Made by a program: the position numbers and the translations under genes
Notes under the pieces: model-generated
Told to the model about the DNA's origin: nothing
Databases searched by the model: none
Seen by the model: only the letters and a program-made list of their open reading frames with translations
Shown here: piece by piece, positions 35,347-46,005 of the stretch
Layout: each line of letters starts with the position of its first letter
Position numbering within the stretch: the first letter of the stretch is position 1
Assembly (NCBI GenBank): GCA_004764695.1
Contig: SMSO01000014.1
Coordinates: forward strand, 4,804,845-4,868,844
DNA from: Schizochytrium sp. TIO01
Taxonomy: Eukaryota; Sar; Bigyra; Thraustochytrida; Thraustochytriidae
Reading direction: 5' to 3'
DNA length: 64,000 nucleotides

Positions 35347-37494
35347 ATGGCATCCACAAGTAGAACATTTCCCACGGATCGACAACGAAGAGAGTCAAAC
35401 AACACTCAAACCAGAATCTTAAAAGTTTGCTCCGCGAGCTTTGGCGGCTTCAGTGGGAAAATGTCCGCGATGGTAAACTCTGATGAAGCTGCGTCACTAG
35501 TTTCTCGTGCAGCAGAGGCCTTCGGACGCAAAGACTATGCAAAGGCTGAGAATCTGTATGGCCAGGCAATAACAGCTCATGGCTTCGACCTCACGACTGG
35601 TGATTCTAGCAAGTGCAATAAACTTGAAGCTGCAACAAGTTTCTCTAATCGAGCAGCAGCTCGGATTCGATTGAGGAAATACAAAGATGCGATTGAGGAT
35701 GCTCGTACATGCGTCAAACTGAGACCTGAGTGGGCAAAAGGCTATTACCGATTAGCAGTGGCCCTTGTGGAACTTGGCGAGATCTCCAAGAGCTATAAAG
35801 CTATCAGCGTAGGGCATGTCCTGGAGCCACAAGTCCAGCTATATCGTGATATGAAGGCAAGTGTGCGAGAGCTTTTGGTGGAGACTGGCATCGATTTGGA
35901 GCCATTGGAAGCAGAGGTTGAGAAGCTATTGCCAAAAAAAGCGGCTATGCTCACAAAAGACTCGCCTCTTCAGCCTGCACCTGAGAAGCGCATGCCAGTT
36001 GTGGTTTTATCAGGTTTTCTTGGGGCCGGGAAAACTACATTAATGCAACATGTGCTGAGCAATCGGAAAGGATTACGCGTGGCTCTAATTGTCAATGATA
36101 TGAGTGAAGTTAATGTGGATGCTGCTCTGCTTGATGCTCATAGTGATATTGAGGTCACAAAGCGCTCAGAAGAAATGGTCGAGCTTTCCAATGGCTGCAT
36201 TTGCTGTACTTTACGGGATGATCTTTTGCAAGAAGTTGCACGTATTGCCACTGAAGGTGTCGATAAATACGATTATATCTTGGTGGAGAGCACAGGTATT
36301 TCTGAACCCATTCCAGTGGCCCAAACCTTTCTCTTTGAGGATGCCGCAGGGCGCTCGCTAAATCATGTGGCTAAATTGGATGCAATGGTCACCGTGGTTG
36401 ATGCAGAGGCCTTTTTAGATAACTTAGGATCGCTCGACCTCTTGCAAGATCGTAATTGGGAAGCCTCAAACTCAGACAAACGGACAATCGCTCAGCTCTT
36501 GATTGACCAGGTTGAGTTTGCCAATGTAGTTATCCTTAATAAGGTCGACCGAGTTGATGAAGACGTTCTCAAACGCGTAAAGGGTGTTATTCTTTCGCTC
36601 AATCCCAATGCAAAGCTCATTCTAACAAGTTATGCGCAGGTTCCGTTAGAGGAAATTATGAACACAAACTTATTCGATATGGATAATGCCGCTCAAGCAC
36701 CTGGGTGGTTGCGTGAACTCCGTGGTCAGCACACCCCTGAAACTGAAGAATATGGCATTTCATCCTGGGTGTTCCGCTCAGATCGGCCCTTTGATGGGCA
36801 AGCTTTGGCAAATTTGGTTGATAACGCATCGTCAATCTTATTTGGCGAATGCAATATCGTGCGTGCCAAAGGCTTGTGCTGGATCTCTCAGGAGCCCCGA
36901 ATGGTTCTCGATTGGTCATGTGCAGGCCGGATTGCACGCGTGAGTGCGCGAGCTTTCTGGAAAGTCAGTGTATGCGAGACAAAGCAGAATAAACCAAATG
37001 AAAATGATCGTAAAACTGAAGTTGTTTTCATCGGTGTAGGACTAAACGTGGGTAAATTAAAGCACCTACTAGAGGATGCCCTGAGTCCTGTTGGCCAAGA
37101 TCCGAAACATCTGACGTTTGCTGAAGCAGCCAATAAGAATCATTTTGGAATGATTCGCGATTTGCTTGGTGCATTGCATCAGCTAGGTTTAGATGATTTG
37201 CCCATTCTACCCTCAAAAGCTGCTTCCGCAGCCGTTCAAATTGCCTCTGAGGCTAGATCCCGAGTGTCCAGGCTTGCACAAGTTCGTGCACGACTTGAAA
37301 TGCTTCAAGATAAACCAGACGAGCTTACAGATGAGGAGCTTGAGGAGATCAATGTTCTAGCCACTGAGTTTGTCGAACTATCTCAAGAAATGATGCAAAA
37401 TGTAGAAGACGGGCAGGCATTACATGAATGCCATGAACATGTTAAAAGCACAATTAAGTCAACGATGCATGAGCTCCACGGCCATCAACATTAA
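35347..37494 (+). CDS. TPR domain fused to a COG0523 (CobW/ZNG1-type) GTPase metallochaperone
   Basis: 715 residues. About 45-170 forms a three-repeat TPR domain like those of HSP70/HSP90 co-chaperones. The G3E-family GTPase follows: Walker A GFLGAGKTT at 223-231, metal motif GCICCTL at 283-289, DYILVESTGISEP just after, and NKVD at 398-401. Next come a CobW C-terminal domain (about 475-590) and a charged helical tail ending in His-rich sequence (HECHEH and HELHGHQH), a plausible metal reservoir. COG0523 proteins insert or deliver metals such as zinc to client enzymes with GTP hydrolysis; eukaryotic ZNG1 serves methionine aminopeptidase. The TPR could recruit a chaperone or client; this is inference. 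The ATG at 35347 follows an in-frame TAG closely; the ATG at 35461 (MSAMVNSDEA) is an alternative start that fits the domain edge better. Convergent with the PrpF gene, 158 bp apart. Confidence 0.92.
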   Translation: MASTSRTFPTDRQRRESNNTQTRILKVCSASFGGFSGKMSAMVNSDEAASLVSRAAEAFGRKDYAKAENLYGQAITAHGFDLTTGDSSKCNKLEAATSFSNRAAARIRLRKYKDAIEDARTCVKLRPEWAKGYYRLAVALVELGEISKSYKAISVGHVLEPQVQLYRDMKASVRELLVETGIDLEPLEAEVEKLLPKKAAMLTKDSPLQPAPEKRMPVVVLSGFLGAGKTTLMQHVLSNRKGLRVALIVNDMSEVNVDAALLDAHSDIEVTKRSEEMVELSNGCICCTLRDDLLQEVARIATEGVDKYDYILVESTGISEPIPVAQTFLFEDAAGRSLNHVAKLDAMVTVVDAEAFLDNLGSLDLLQDRNWEASNSDKRTIAQLLIDQVEFANVVILNKVDRVDEDVLKRVKGVILSLNPNAKLILTSYAQVPLEEIMNTNLFDMDNAAQAPGWLRELRGQHTPETEEYGISSWVFRSDRPFDGQALANLVDNASSILFGECNIVRAKGLCWISQEPRMVLDWSCAGRIARVSARAFWKVSVCETKQNKPNENDRKTEVVFIGVGLNVGKLKHLLEDALSPVGQDPKHLTFAEAANKNHFGMIRDLLGALHQLGLDDLPILPSKAASAAVQIASEARSRVSRLAQVRARLEMLQDKPDELTDEELEEINVLATEFVELSQEMMQNVEDGQALHECHEHVKSTIKSTMHELHGHQH

Positions 37495-37652
37495 TTTTTG
37501 CACTAAGGAGATTGAGAACGAAACGATGATATTTTTGTATCCTTTGGAACCATGGATTGGTTCTCATCGTGTTTAATATAGGTATAAATCAAATTTATTT
37601 CTGGTTTTTAGACAGCCACACTGATCAAGGAGGGAGGATTCATTTTCTTTAA

Positions 37653-38828
37653 TTATGAGTTGTTTGTCTCTGGGAAAGCAAGTCCTGCAAATAAAGTCCT
37701 CGCAGTGCGTACCATTCCAGCAGCTTTAGCGTCCCAGCTTCCATCGGCACGCTGGAGTACAGTGGCGGACACGCCTAAAGTGCCTGCCGGGTGACCAACC
37801 CGAATTTCACGATTTGACTCTTGCTTGGAACCAATGGCTTGATATGGAATTGTACCTGGAATGGAGGCAGCCATGCCAAGGTTCAGAGCGCCTGTTGCTG
37901 TATGGGCATGGTGGACCCTACCTTCCGTAGTGATTCGGCTTAAAATATCAACTTGCTTTGCGCTCACCTTATCCCCGTTAGTACAAATGTAGTCTTTCGG
38001 AGGACTTACCCAACATACACGCATTGCAGCAGACACTTGCATATTCATTCGTGGTGCAGCAGTTTCCATAATGTCTAAAAGTTTAGGGTACAAACCTTGG
38101 TAATCAATATCATCTGGCAGTTCATGACCTTGCAATCCCAAAGATGCCGGCTTGACAAAAATGGTCGGATTCGCGCCAAATACCAAGGTTGCCTCTAAAG
38201 TGCTTCCGTCGCTGAGACGCAGCTCTTCACTGGGCTTGCCTGTTGGGAGGAAATCGTCTTTCCCATCACATGGATCTACGACCTCCACAAGAATGCTAGG
38301 AGCTGATCCTGGAACACCCGAGACGGTCACGAAGTCTGACTCGGCAATCGGAGCGTCAGACCTGGGCACATGAATGTTCATTCTATATCTGGCATTGGCC
38401 TGCCACATTGGCACAACTACATGATGCTTAGAAAAATCTGATTGAACATATGCATCATCCGGGAGGACCTTCTGTTCATACGCGAAGAGACCTGCAGCTG
38501 CAGCCAAATTCCCACAAGAACCCTCCCAATCGACTTTGGGGTCACGCAAAGCAACTTGTCCAAAGAGATATTCCGCAAGGCCATCCGAGCGAGCGCGAAT
38601 GATACCAACCTTACTAGTGCTACTGATACCTCCCCCGAGTCCGTTGAGCTGCTTTCCAGTCGGATCTGGACTTCCCAAGAGTTTGAGTAGAGTTTGGTCA
38701 CGTTCCTCGCCAGCTTCGGGCAGATCCTCACTCAACATGAAGAGCCCCTTCGACGTGCCTCCCCTCATGAGGCAGGCAGGAACCGCCTTGGACGCTGAGG
38801 AGGGCACTTGTCGGAAAGCTGCAAGCAT
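37653..38828 (-). CDS. PrpF-family protein (2-methylaconitate cis-trans isomerase-like)
   Basis: 391 residues, the normal length for PrpF/DUF453 proteins, which have a diaminopimelate-epimerase-like two-domain fold. Family motifs: CLMRGGTSKGLF near residue 20, LNGLGGGISSTSKV at about 62-75, SCGNLAAAAGLFA at about 103-115 (the Cys is the expected catalytic-site position), ANPTIFV at about 219-225, and GHPAGTLGV near the C-terminus. Members isomerise 2-methylaconitate in the methylcitrate route of propionate breakdown, or related tricarboxylates. The N-terminus (MLAAFRQVPSSASKAV) is a weak mitochondrial presequence, consistent with that pathway's location. The family is mainly bacterial and fungal. 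No other methylcitrate-cycle gene is in the window, so the substrate is not fixed. Confidence 0.92.
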   Translation of the reverse strand: MLAAFRQVPSSASKAVPACLMRGGTSKGLFMLSEDLPEAGEERDQTLLKLLGSPDPTGKQLNGLGGGISSTSKVGIIRARSDGLAEYLFGQVALRDPKVDWEGSCGNLAAAAGLFAYEQKVLPDDAYVQSDFSKHHVVVPMWQANARYRMNIHVPRSDAPIAESDFVTVSGVPGSAPSILVEVVDPCDGKDDFLPTGKPSEELRLSDGSTLEATLVFGANPTIFVKPASLGLQGHELPDDIDYQGLYPKLLDIMETAAPRMNMQVSAAMRVCWVSPPKDYICTNGDKVSAKQVDILSRITTEGRVHHAHTATGALNLGMAASIPGTIPYQAIGSKQESNREIRVGHPAGTLGVSATVLQRADGSWDAKAAGMVRTARTLFAGLAFPETNNS

Positions 38829-39165
38829 TGTCTACGAAGCTTGATACGATTTAATGCCTCGCTTGAGAGAAATTGCGGATCTCTGACTTTGATTTGCGTT
38901 TTGGTGGGAAAGCGAAATTGCAATGTAAAGAATTTGTAACTGGTCACTAATTACCCATGTATTTACTATAGGAGGCTTAATCTTGGAACACGGACCATAA
39001 CATTGTTTCCTGATCATGTTTGGCTGAATTTCGGTATTTTCAATCGTAAGAACACTCACTGAAACATACCATTTGTTGCGATATGATTATTCTCATGGTA
39101 CGGTGCAAGTAAAGGTAAGAGGGCAGCAGAAGTTTGTTTTTACAAAAGATATGGGGTAGATCAAA
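38829..39165. other. Short intergenic region
   Basis: About 340 bp between the PrpF start and the end of the docking-complex-like gene, both on the minus strand. AT-rich; nothing further is seen. Confidence 0.55.
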
Positions 39166-40959
39166 TTATTTTTTGTTGTTTGTAGAGGTTGCCTGTTTGT
39201 TGAGGCGGCGCGTGGTCTTGTTGGATATGAGAGATGCAGATGAAGGCATCGAAGTGGTGCCATGATTAGATTTACGCTGCTGTTTTCGTTTGGCCTTCTT
39301 TTCGTGTGTAGAAATGATAGTCTGAGAAGCCTTTTTGATGCGATCACGCGTGAGTTCTTCTTCACCGTCGTCGTCAAGAGGCACATCGATGGAATCAGTC
39401 TCAGAATCTGCGTCAGCATTTTTCGATTCGATCATGTTGCTACCGCCGCGTGTGAAATTCTCGTCACTATGGTCTGGGAGCATAACACGCTGGTTGAATG
39501 GACGACTTGCCACTACCTCCTGATCATCCAAAGCATCGAAGAGTGCAGCTCGCATTTGCATTTGAGTCTCTGTATCACTGTCCTGATTGATGCGGTTCAA
39601 AATACCACACAATGTGTTCTCACATGAAACAAGAACGTCTACTACAGTGTCATCATTAAGAACGATATGCTTGTTGTCTTGCTGGACGCCTTCAAGTTTG
39701 TCTGAGAGGTGGCTGATGCCTGCCTTGACAGAAATGAGAATTTTAGCAAGACGCTCGTAGCGAACACGTGCTCGCTCAAGTTTTGCTACTGCATGAGCTA
39801 ATCGCTCTTCATGCTCATCCACAAACTTTCGACGGTTACCTCCGCTAGCTCCACTGTATTTAATCTCCTCAACCCGTGCCAGAAGCTTTGCCTTTTCTGC
39901 CTGAAGGGCCTCTAGACGTTGCTGGTTCTCGCGAGTAAGGTCATTTAGATTACGGGTAGTTGACTCCTGAGAAATCAGCTTTTGGATTACTTCATTCACG
40001 TCACTAACGCCGGTTGAAGCCTTAATCTTCTGAAAGGCTTCCTCATAAATGCTAATCTTCTCCTTTTGATGCCTTGAGTCTTCGACAACACGACCCTGTG
40101 TTAGGGAGTTCAATGCAACTGCAGCCTTAAGATTCTTTTCTTCTTGCTCAGAGAGATCGCCATTGACTTTGGCGATTATATCATTACGCATTTGCTCGCG
40201 TTTTTCCAGCCTCGAAACAACATCACTCTTTACGTTAACGAGTTCTTGCTTAGATTTAAGTTCGCGCTCGCGGGCCTTTCGTGCGTCCGTAATGTTTGTA
40301 CGCGAGACATCAAGGTCCTGGGTAGCCACATCTCTTGCATGGTTGGCGTCGCCAGCAAGAAGAATAAGCTCTTCGTAGTCATGCTCCTTTGCTTTGAGAG
40401 TGCGTTCGATAGCCTGAAGCTGCACATCGAAAGAGACACGCTCCTCGCGAAGCCGCTTCACAATTTGCTCATAGGTTGTACGGATGCTCTGTGCTTCATT
40501 GTATTTGATAATGCTCTTATCAAGTCTGTTTTCCAGAGCGCGAATCTTACGTGTTTCGGGGCTTTCCTCCTCGGTAGGACGTTTTGATTCAAGTTCAAGT
40601 GACGAAGCCTGATCCCGAAGCTTCCGAAGGTCATGGCGCCTCTTTTCTACGGTATCCTTAAGCGTATCATGGTTTTTTCGCAGTGTCATAACATGTTTCT
40701 CGAGTGTGCGAATTTCCTTGTCGGTCGCAAGCTCCCCATTTGCACGCGAGTTGGATCTCGCTTGCTTTTGGAGAGATGCGAGCTTCTTCCGTAGACCTTT
40801 ATTGCCATCGCGAAGGCTGGCAATGAGCTTTTTGTTTTCCTTCATAGTAACCATAGACATCTCATAGTATGCCTGGCGATCCCCTGAAAGGAGCTGGAAC
40901 TTGCTGCGCAGGTCATTCAGCTCGCCCTCGCTCACGGTAGAATCCATAGCCATCATCAT
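39166..40959 (-). CDS. Coiled-coil protein, probable outer dynein arm docking factor (CCDC151/ODA10-like)
   Basis: 597 residues, nearly all coiled coil until about 460, then an acidic and finally Lys/Arg/Ser-rich tail ending in Asn/Lys. The segment at about 150-225 (YNEAQSIRTTYEQIVKRLREE, then FDVQLQAIERTLKAKEHDYEEL) resembles the conserved block of the CCDC151/ODAD3 and CCDC63/CCDC114 families that dock outer dynein arms on ciliary doublets. Overall length matches. The call comes from remembered family wording, not a search, and which of the paralogous families it belongs to is uncertain. It implies a motile flagellated stage. The start is one of three consecutive Met codons. Its nearest upstream neighbour is the small gene at 42526-42768, about 1.6 kb away. 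Confidence 0.68.
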   Translation of the reverse strand: MMMAMDSTVSEGELNDLRSKFQLLSGDRQAYYEMSMVTMKENKKLIASLRDGNKGLRKKLASLQKQARSNSRANGELATDKEIRTLEKHVMTLRKNHDTLKDTVEKRRHDLRKLRDQASSLELESKRPTEEESPETRKIRALENRLDKSIIKYNEAQSIRTTYEQIVKRLREERVSFDVQLQAIERTLKAKEHDYEELILLAGDANHARDVATQDLDVSRTNITDARKARERELKSKQELVNVKSDVVSRLEKREQMRNDIIAKVNGDLSEQEEKNLKAAVALNSLTQGRVVEDSRHQKEKISIYEEAFQKIKASTGVSDVNEVIQKLISQESTTRNLNDLTRENQQRLEALQAEKAKLLARVEEIKYSGASGGNRRKFVDEHEERLAHAVAKLERARVRYERLAKILISVKAGISHLSDKLEGVQQDNKHIVLNDDTVVDVLVSCENTLCGILNRINQDSDTETQMQMRAALFDALDDQEVVASRPFNQRVMLPDHSDENFTRGGSNMIESKNADADSETDSIDVPLDDDGEEELTRDRIKKASQTIISTHEKKAKRKQQRKSNHGTTSMPSSASLISNKTTRRLNKQATSTNNKK

Positions 40960-42525
40960 GTCTGCTTCTAACGCAGTTGATCACTCCTGCAGGCTCAGCT
41001 CAGCGCTTTGCACGATCAATGAAGTGAGGATTAATCTGATAATTTTACCCTCGTCGTCCCTACTTCGTCCTCAAAACCCCCCACGTCTTTCGACCCTGCC
41101 AATACTCGTCTTGATTAAACAAGCACTCCCGTAGCGTCGACAAAACTAGGCCTCTGTCTAAAGACCAACAAAGAGTTTTCGCCTTGCTTCGCGGCACGAG
41201 TGGCTCGCTGGCCACGTGCGTGAGACGGTTGGCTTTGCAATTGTTGACAATTACAACCTTATGTGCCGCTTTGTCACATTCGCAAGGTTAATCGTCCCTG
41301 CATTACATGGAGGAACCTGCATGTCGCACGGAGCCGCCTAACGGATAGCATGACATGGTCCTTTTCATAAGATCAAGCACTCCTATTGTATATTACTAGT
41401 GTAATGCTTCGTTAGTCTCTTAGTACTACTAGACCTTTTTTTTCCTTTAAAAAAAAAATCAAATTATAAAAAAGTTCATTTTGGAAATTACTCTCAATAG
41501 CTAATGATTTATTTGATAGACTTATTACACTACTAGACAGTCAAGTGAGATGAAAAAATAGAATGAAAACATATAACTTCTTTTCCTAGTGAATGAACCA
41601 AATTACACTCGGGTGTATAGATTTTGCAGATGAATAGGGTTACCTAAATTTAAATAGATTAAATGAGATGGCTGATGCTTTTATAAAAAAAAGATCTGAG
41701 TCAAATGTAAGACCCAGCATTTGGTACTGAGTGCTTGCTCCAAGTCAGTATTCAATGAAATGTCTATCTCTGTGCCACGTTTGCTTTGTTTCATTTTTAG
41801 TATTATTAAAAACCGATATGAGGTTTTTGAACATCAAGTCAACAACATGCTTTTTATTTCACTGATGCAATTGATGGACTAAAAACGTAAGCCCATTGTA
41901 TGGATGGCAAGAGACAGAGTCAGCAGTTGAAACGTACTCTCGCTTGGTCAAGGTTTGGAAACTTCAGACTCATTCTCACTGCTTCACTGAATTAGCACTA
42001 TTTTGCATGGAGATTTGTTGCTGTAATGCTCGTGGTGTATGAATTTCACAAAGAAGAACAACCAAGTTTCATAATCAAGAGAATGGAAGGGAAGTCAAAA
42101 TTAAAGACATCTTTTTTAAAGATCATTGTACATAACTAGGAAAAAAGTGAATGGTTTTGCTAAGCCAGCGAAAACCACAATCTACTTTTGTGAATACCTC
42201 ACGCTTTAGCGTTGCAGGTTTTTCACATACCGCGTTTCGCGTATGCGTGCATCAGCTGGGATTTATGGTTACTAGAGTAACTCCGATAATTATCATTCCT
42301 TCGACCACGTCTTAAAGATCTTGAAATCTAGTCTAAACGAACCAGGAATTATGAGAAAGCCTTGCCGGCGCGTGAAAAGAAACTAAATGGCTATTGCTAT
42401 ATTCACATAAGCACGAATGGCTCTGGTCTATATAATGCAGGTTTTCGATGTCCAATATAGTAGTTTCATCACAAAGCAAGATGGTCATTTGAACAAGCAA
42501 AGCACCTCGAGAAGTTAATATCAAA
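40960..42525. other. AT-rich intergenic region
   Basis: About 1.6 kb. The part next to 40960 (41000-41110) is more GC-rich and open, probably the promoter and leader of the docking-like gene. The rest is AT-rich with homopolymer runs (for example around 41437-41460) and no gene candidates. Confidence 0.55.
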
Positions 42526-42768
42526 TCATGATGATGCCTGCACAGGGTTAAGCGCTTTAAGGTAAAGTTTGGCGTTGAGGCAGCGGTCCCAAGTATCACG
42601 CTCCGAGAAGGTCTCCTTGTCACAGCCCATCTGGTTATACAAAGTATACGCAGACTTGACAGCATCAGTGGATGGCACGTGTTCCGGGTCCTGCGCCAGC
42701 GAGACGCGCTCCTTCTTGTAAATGGCGCTCAGCTCCGCCATGACGGCTTCGACGTTGTTGGTGGCCAT
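42526..42768 (-). CDS. Small conserved-looking protein, 80 residues, unknown
   Basis: Not recognised. The ATG at 42768 opens a frame of 80 codons with balanced amino-acid content and GC-rich third positions like the housekeeping genes, ending in TGA. Sequence elements: MAELSAIYKKERVSL, then DAVKSAYTLYNQMGCDKETF, then ERDTWDRCLNAKLYLKAL. It appears all-helical, with two Cys, no signal peptide and no membrane segment. Size and composition would suit a small subunit or assembly factor of a larger complex, but that is a guess. The overlapping minus-strand frame (to 42333) is an AT-rich shadow. Coding status rests on composition alone. Confidence 0.6.
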   Translation of the reverse strand: MATNNVEAVMAELSAIYKKERVSLAQDPEHVPSTDAVKSAYTLYNQMGCDKETFSERDTWDRCLNAKLYLKALNPVQASS

Positions 42769-45516
42769 TCTGATTCTCCTAAACTACCTAACTCGCAAGT
42801 TTCGCTTTTGCTTTCCACAGCCGCAAAGTCGTCCAATTCCTTCACTTGCTGGCAGTTTTGAGGCAGGGAGTTTTCCTCACCTCGAGTTGAGAGTTTGCTG
42901 GTCGCTCGGGCTCTTTGCTTTTTGGTGTCAACAATTGTCTCTTCCATCGTCAATTTTTTTTCAAAATTGACAAAACTCTTTTTGTTCTTGCGCTCCCGCC
43001 GTGGTCCAATAAGACTTATATAGCGCCTCCATAGGAGCTATTTTCTATGAACCATGGGTTCTCAGTGAATAGAGTATGCACGAGATTGACGTTTCTCCGG
43101 GGACACTCAAAACTACCTCCACTGCCTCTCTTGCGTTTGTCCCGTGAATTGGCCAACATTAGTGACATTCTTCCAAAAGGGGATACTATAGGATAAAGTG
43201 ACAATATAGTTTTTCCGGCCTAAGTATGACGTTTTGAGAAGAGTACTCTCTCACTTCCTACTATACCATAAGCAGAGGGGACAAATGAGAGGATTACCGA
43301 TTAGATTTATGTACCTAACTACATAAACCGTGCCTACCTAGTACCTATTAAGTATGGGTATTTGGACCGTTAAATGTAAAATAGACCCTTTAAATGGGTT
43401 GCGGCAGTGATGATTGTAGGAGGTAGGGAAACACCTCTCGGCAAATGCTGACTTCGTTTGCGTGGCATACGCTTGGTGCTACTGTTGAGCAACTCGAAGT
43501 CATCGTGTCAATGTTCTGAGGACGTTGCTTTCTAGAGCCCCGGAATTTAGTGTCGAACGCCAAAATAAGCACTTGCCGAAGATGAGCTGCTGTAGAAGAA
43601 CTGAGGAACCTGAGATCAGTTGATTATTTTCGTAACCTAAAAGAGAATAAGTATACACAAGATTACCTATCAAATGGCGGTATTAGCTAGATAGAGCTCC
43701 CCATGAAAATAACTTTATGAACTTTGAAAAGCCGCAATATGTTCCTTTCACAGGAAATGTGAGATAGTGCTAGGCGAGATGCTAAGAACTCCTCTCACGC
43801 CTAATGTTCTTCAAGTTGCCGTACCTCGAGACTGATCCATGAAAGAACTCTTTTACTAGATGATGTTGAATACGATAAGGTGGGAAAGCTTGTAGTTATT
43901 GAAGAATTGTGACACAATGGATCATTGTGTGCAAATTAACGTTGCACAAAGTATCAGGGAGAGTTATTTTTCGACAATCGATTGATTTGCCGTGTGCTTG
44001 AGGGTATTTGGGGCGGGGCCACAGTTTGATCTTCCCCAGAAATCTCATTGAATTTTAAGGAATCACGAGCGATTGATCTGACGTTTTCACTGTGAGTAAT
44101 TAGCCTGCTTTTGGATAACTGCATCAAAAGTTATACCGCTAAAGTTCATTTTAAACTGTTAGTGAATACACCCCTGTTCAACGAGAGAGAAAACACGAAG
44201 AGAAGGAGACCCAACGTAGATATACAAAAGCATACAAATTTTGAAAACTCCATTGCATGCAGATACCAGCGATAAAGATGAGAAGACGTCCTATTGTTTC
44301 GGCTACTCGGGCCATACTTGAAAAAACGAAGGCCAAGAAATTGCTTGGTTCCATATACAAGGGCTGAGAAAAATGCAACAGTAAGGTACGGGATCAGCTT
44401 CGAGTTATTCAAGTAGTAAGACTCTGCTATCTTCTATATTGTTCGCATTTGATGAGGAGTATCATAAGTTTGTTTCTAAAGGTTTTCGCTCAAACCAGCA
44501 TCCCGCTCGGTTCTACATTATGATGTTTGTTTGTTCTAAATTGATCAATGAATCCATTCAACATAAGAAAGACCCTCTGCCAGTTTGTGGATCAAGCAAT
44601 CAATTACCTAGGAAGTGAATTTCTGGATCAGTTCTTTGCTAAACGAATCAATAAAAGGCAAGAAGTAGTTTCGTTACTCGAATCCTTCTCAAGCTTTCTT
44701 TTACTTTCGCCACTTTGTATTGACTTCCAATTTTAGGTTCAGCATGTGCACACCTTCCAAGTCATTTCTGACCATCATTGTTATTCTCCATATTCGCCAA
44801 AATAACTCAGTCAGAGCCCAAAACAGTACATGGCAATACTGAAATGGTGCTCTAGGGTCTTTAAAATCGAAGGGGTTATATGATTTTCTCCCTACCATAG
44901 TCTTTCCCATTCTGTACGGTTGGTTGTGCAGCCTTTATCCAGTCTTTGGTCTTTCGACAGTATCTAAGTGAGGTTATTGGCCAAAACTAAAAGTAATCGA
45001 TATCAAGAAGAAGTTAAATGACACAGATTCTAAGGGTAATACTCGTAGTGACCCTCGCGTTTAAGGCAGTGACCGAGTAATCGAGATACCATCAAATTAA
45101 CCGGAAATTATACAAATAGATCTTAAGTGTAAGTGTCGTTTTGCTCGCTTTGTGTTTAGCCCAATTCAACTTTAAGTCGGTAGTACTCTTTTAAAATTCA
45201 ACACATACACACTCGAGCCTGCACATAGAGCTTTTTCATCAGACGTACGCAAATCAATGCTCGTCAGCGCTTTTGCAGTCCTATTTCCCAGTTGTCTCTC
45301 GCCAGGATCTCTCTCTCCACGAGCGTGCGCGAGACAAGCAAGACCTTGAATTTCAACTTCAATTCACAAGCGGCATGACCCCAAAACACGAGTCCATTTG
45401 CCCCTTGTCTCTTAACAAGACACCGCCCCGGGACTTGCTCCTTTCTTTTCTTCTTTTCTTTCGCAAACATAGCCTGACTAATTAGATGAATTGGTATATC
45501 AATTACCTAATAAGCA

Positions 45517-45629
45517 AGTTAAAACTAAGTTATAAGCGAGTTAAAAAATTAAGTTATAAGCGAGTTAAAACTAAGTTATAAGTGAGTTAAAACTGATTTA
45601 CAAGTGAGTTAAAACTAAGTTAAGAACAG
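45517..45629. repeat. Five-copy tandem repeat of about 22 bp
   Basis: Units read AGTTAAAACTAAGTTATAAG plus CG or TG. Copy 2 has a two-base insertion and copies 4-5 are more diverged. Intergenic, with no coding frame. Confidence 0.85.
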
Positions 45630-45969
45630 TAAATTACAAGTAGTTATAACTCCGGGTCTCTTCGCAGCGCCACCCCGCGATACCCTCTTCACTACCGCTG
45701 TCGTCTCCTCAGACAGGCAATCAATCCATTGCTCGCCAATCCAATTTCCGGAGGGCCCTCGATACGTACAAGTCAGCGGTGCAGAAAGCTATGCACGCTA
45801 GAAAGCTCGGCGCTCGAGGCGCCTGTGGACTGCTCAAATGGGCTTGCTTTTGATTCTCCAGGAGATGAGATGCATGCCGCATTTGCATGCATGTTCCATT
45901 CCATCCCATCTTCACCTTTCAGAAAGTAAGAGAACAGAACCGGAGAACAGAACAGATATAACCAGACAA

Positions 45970-46005
45970 GAGAAAAGAAAAGAAAAGAAAAGAAAAGAAA
46001 AGAAA
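45970..46005. repeat. AAAAG pentanucleotide microsatellite
   Basis: About seven AAAAG units, followed by variant ACGAA units. A related imperfect purine tract occurs at about 46550-46600. Confidence 0.9.
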
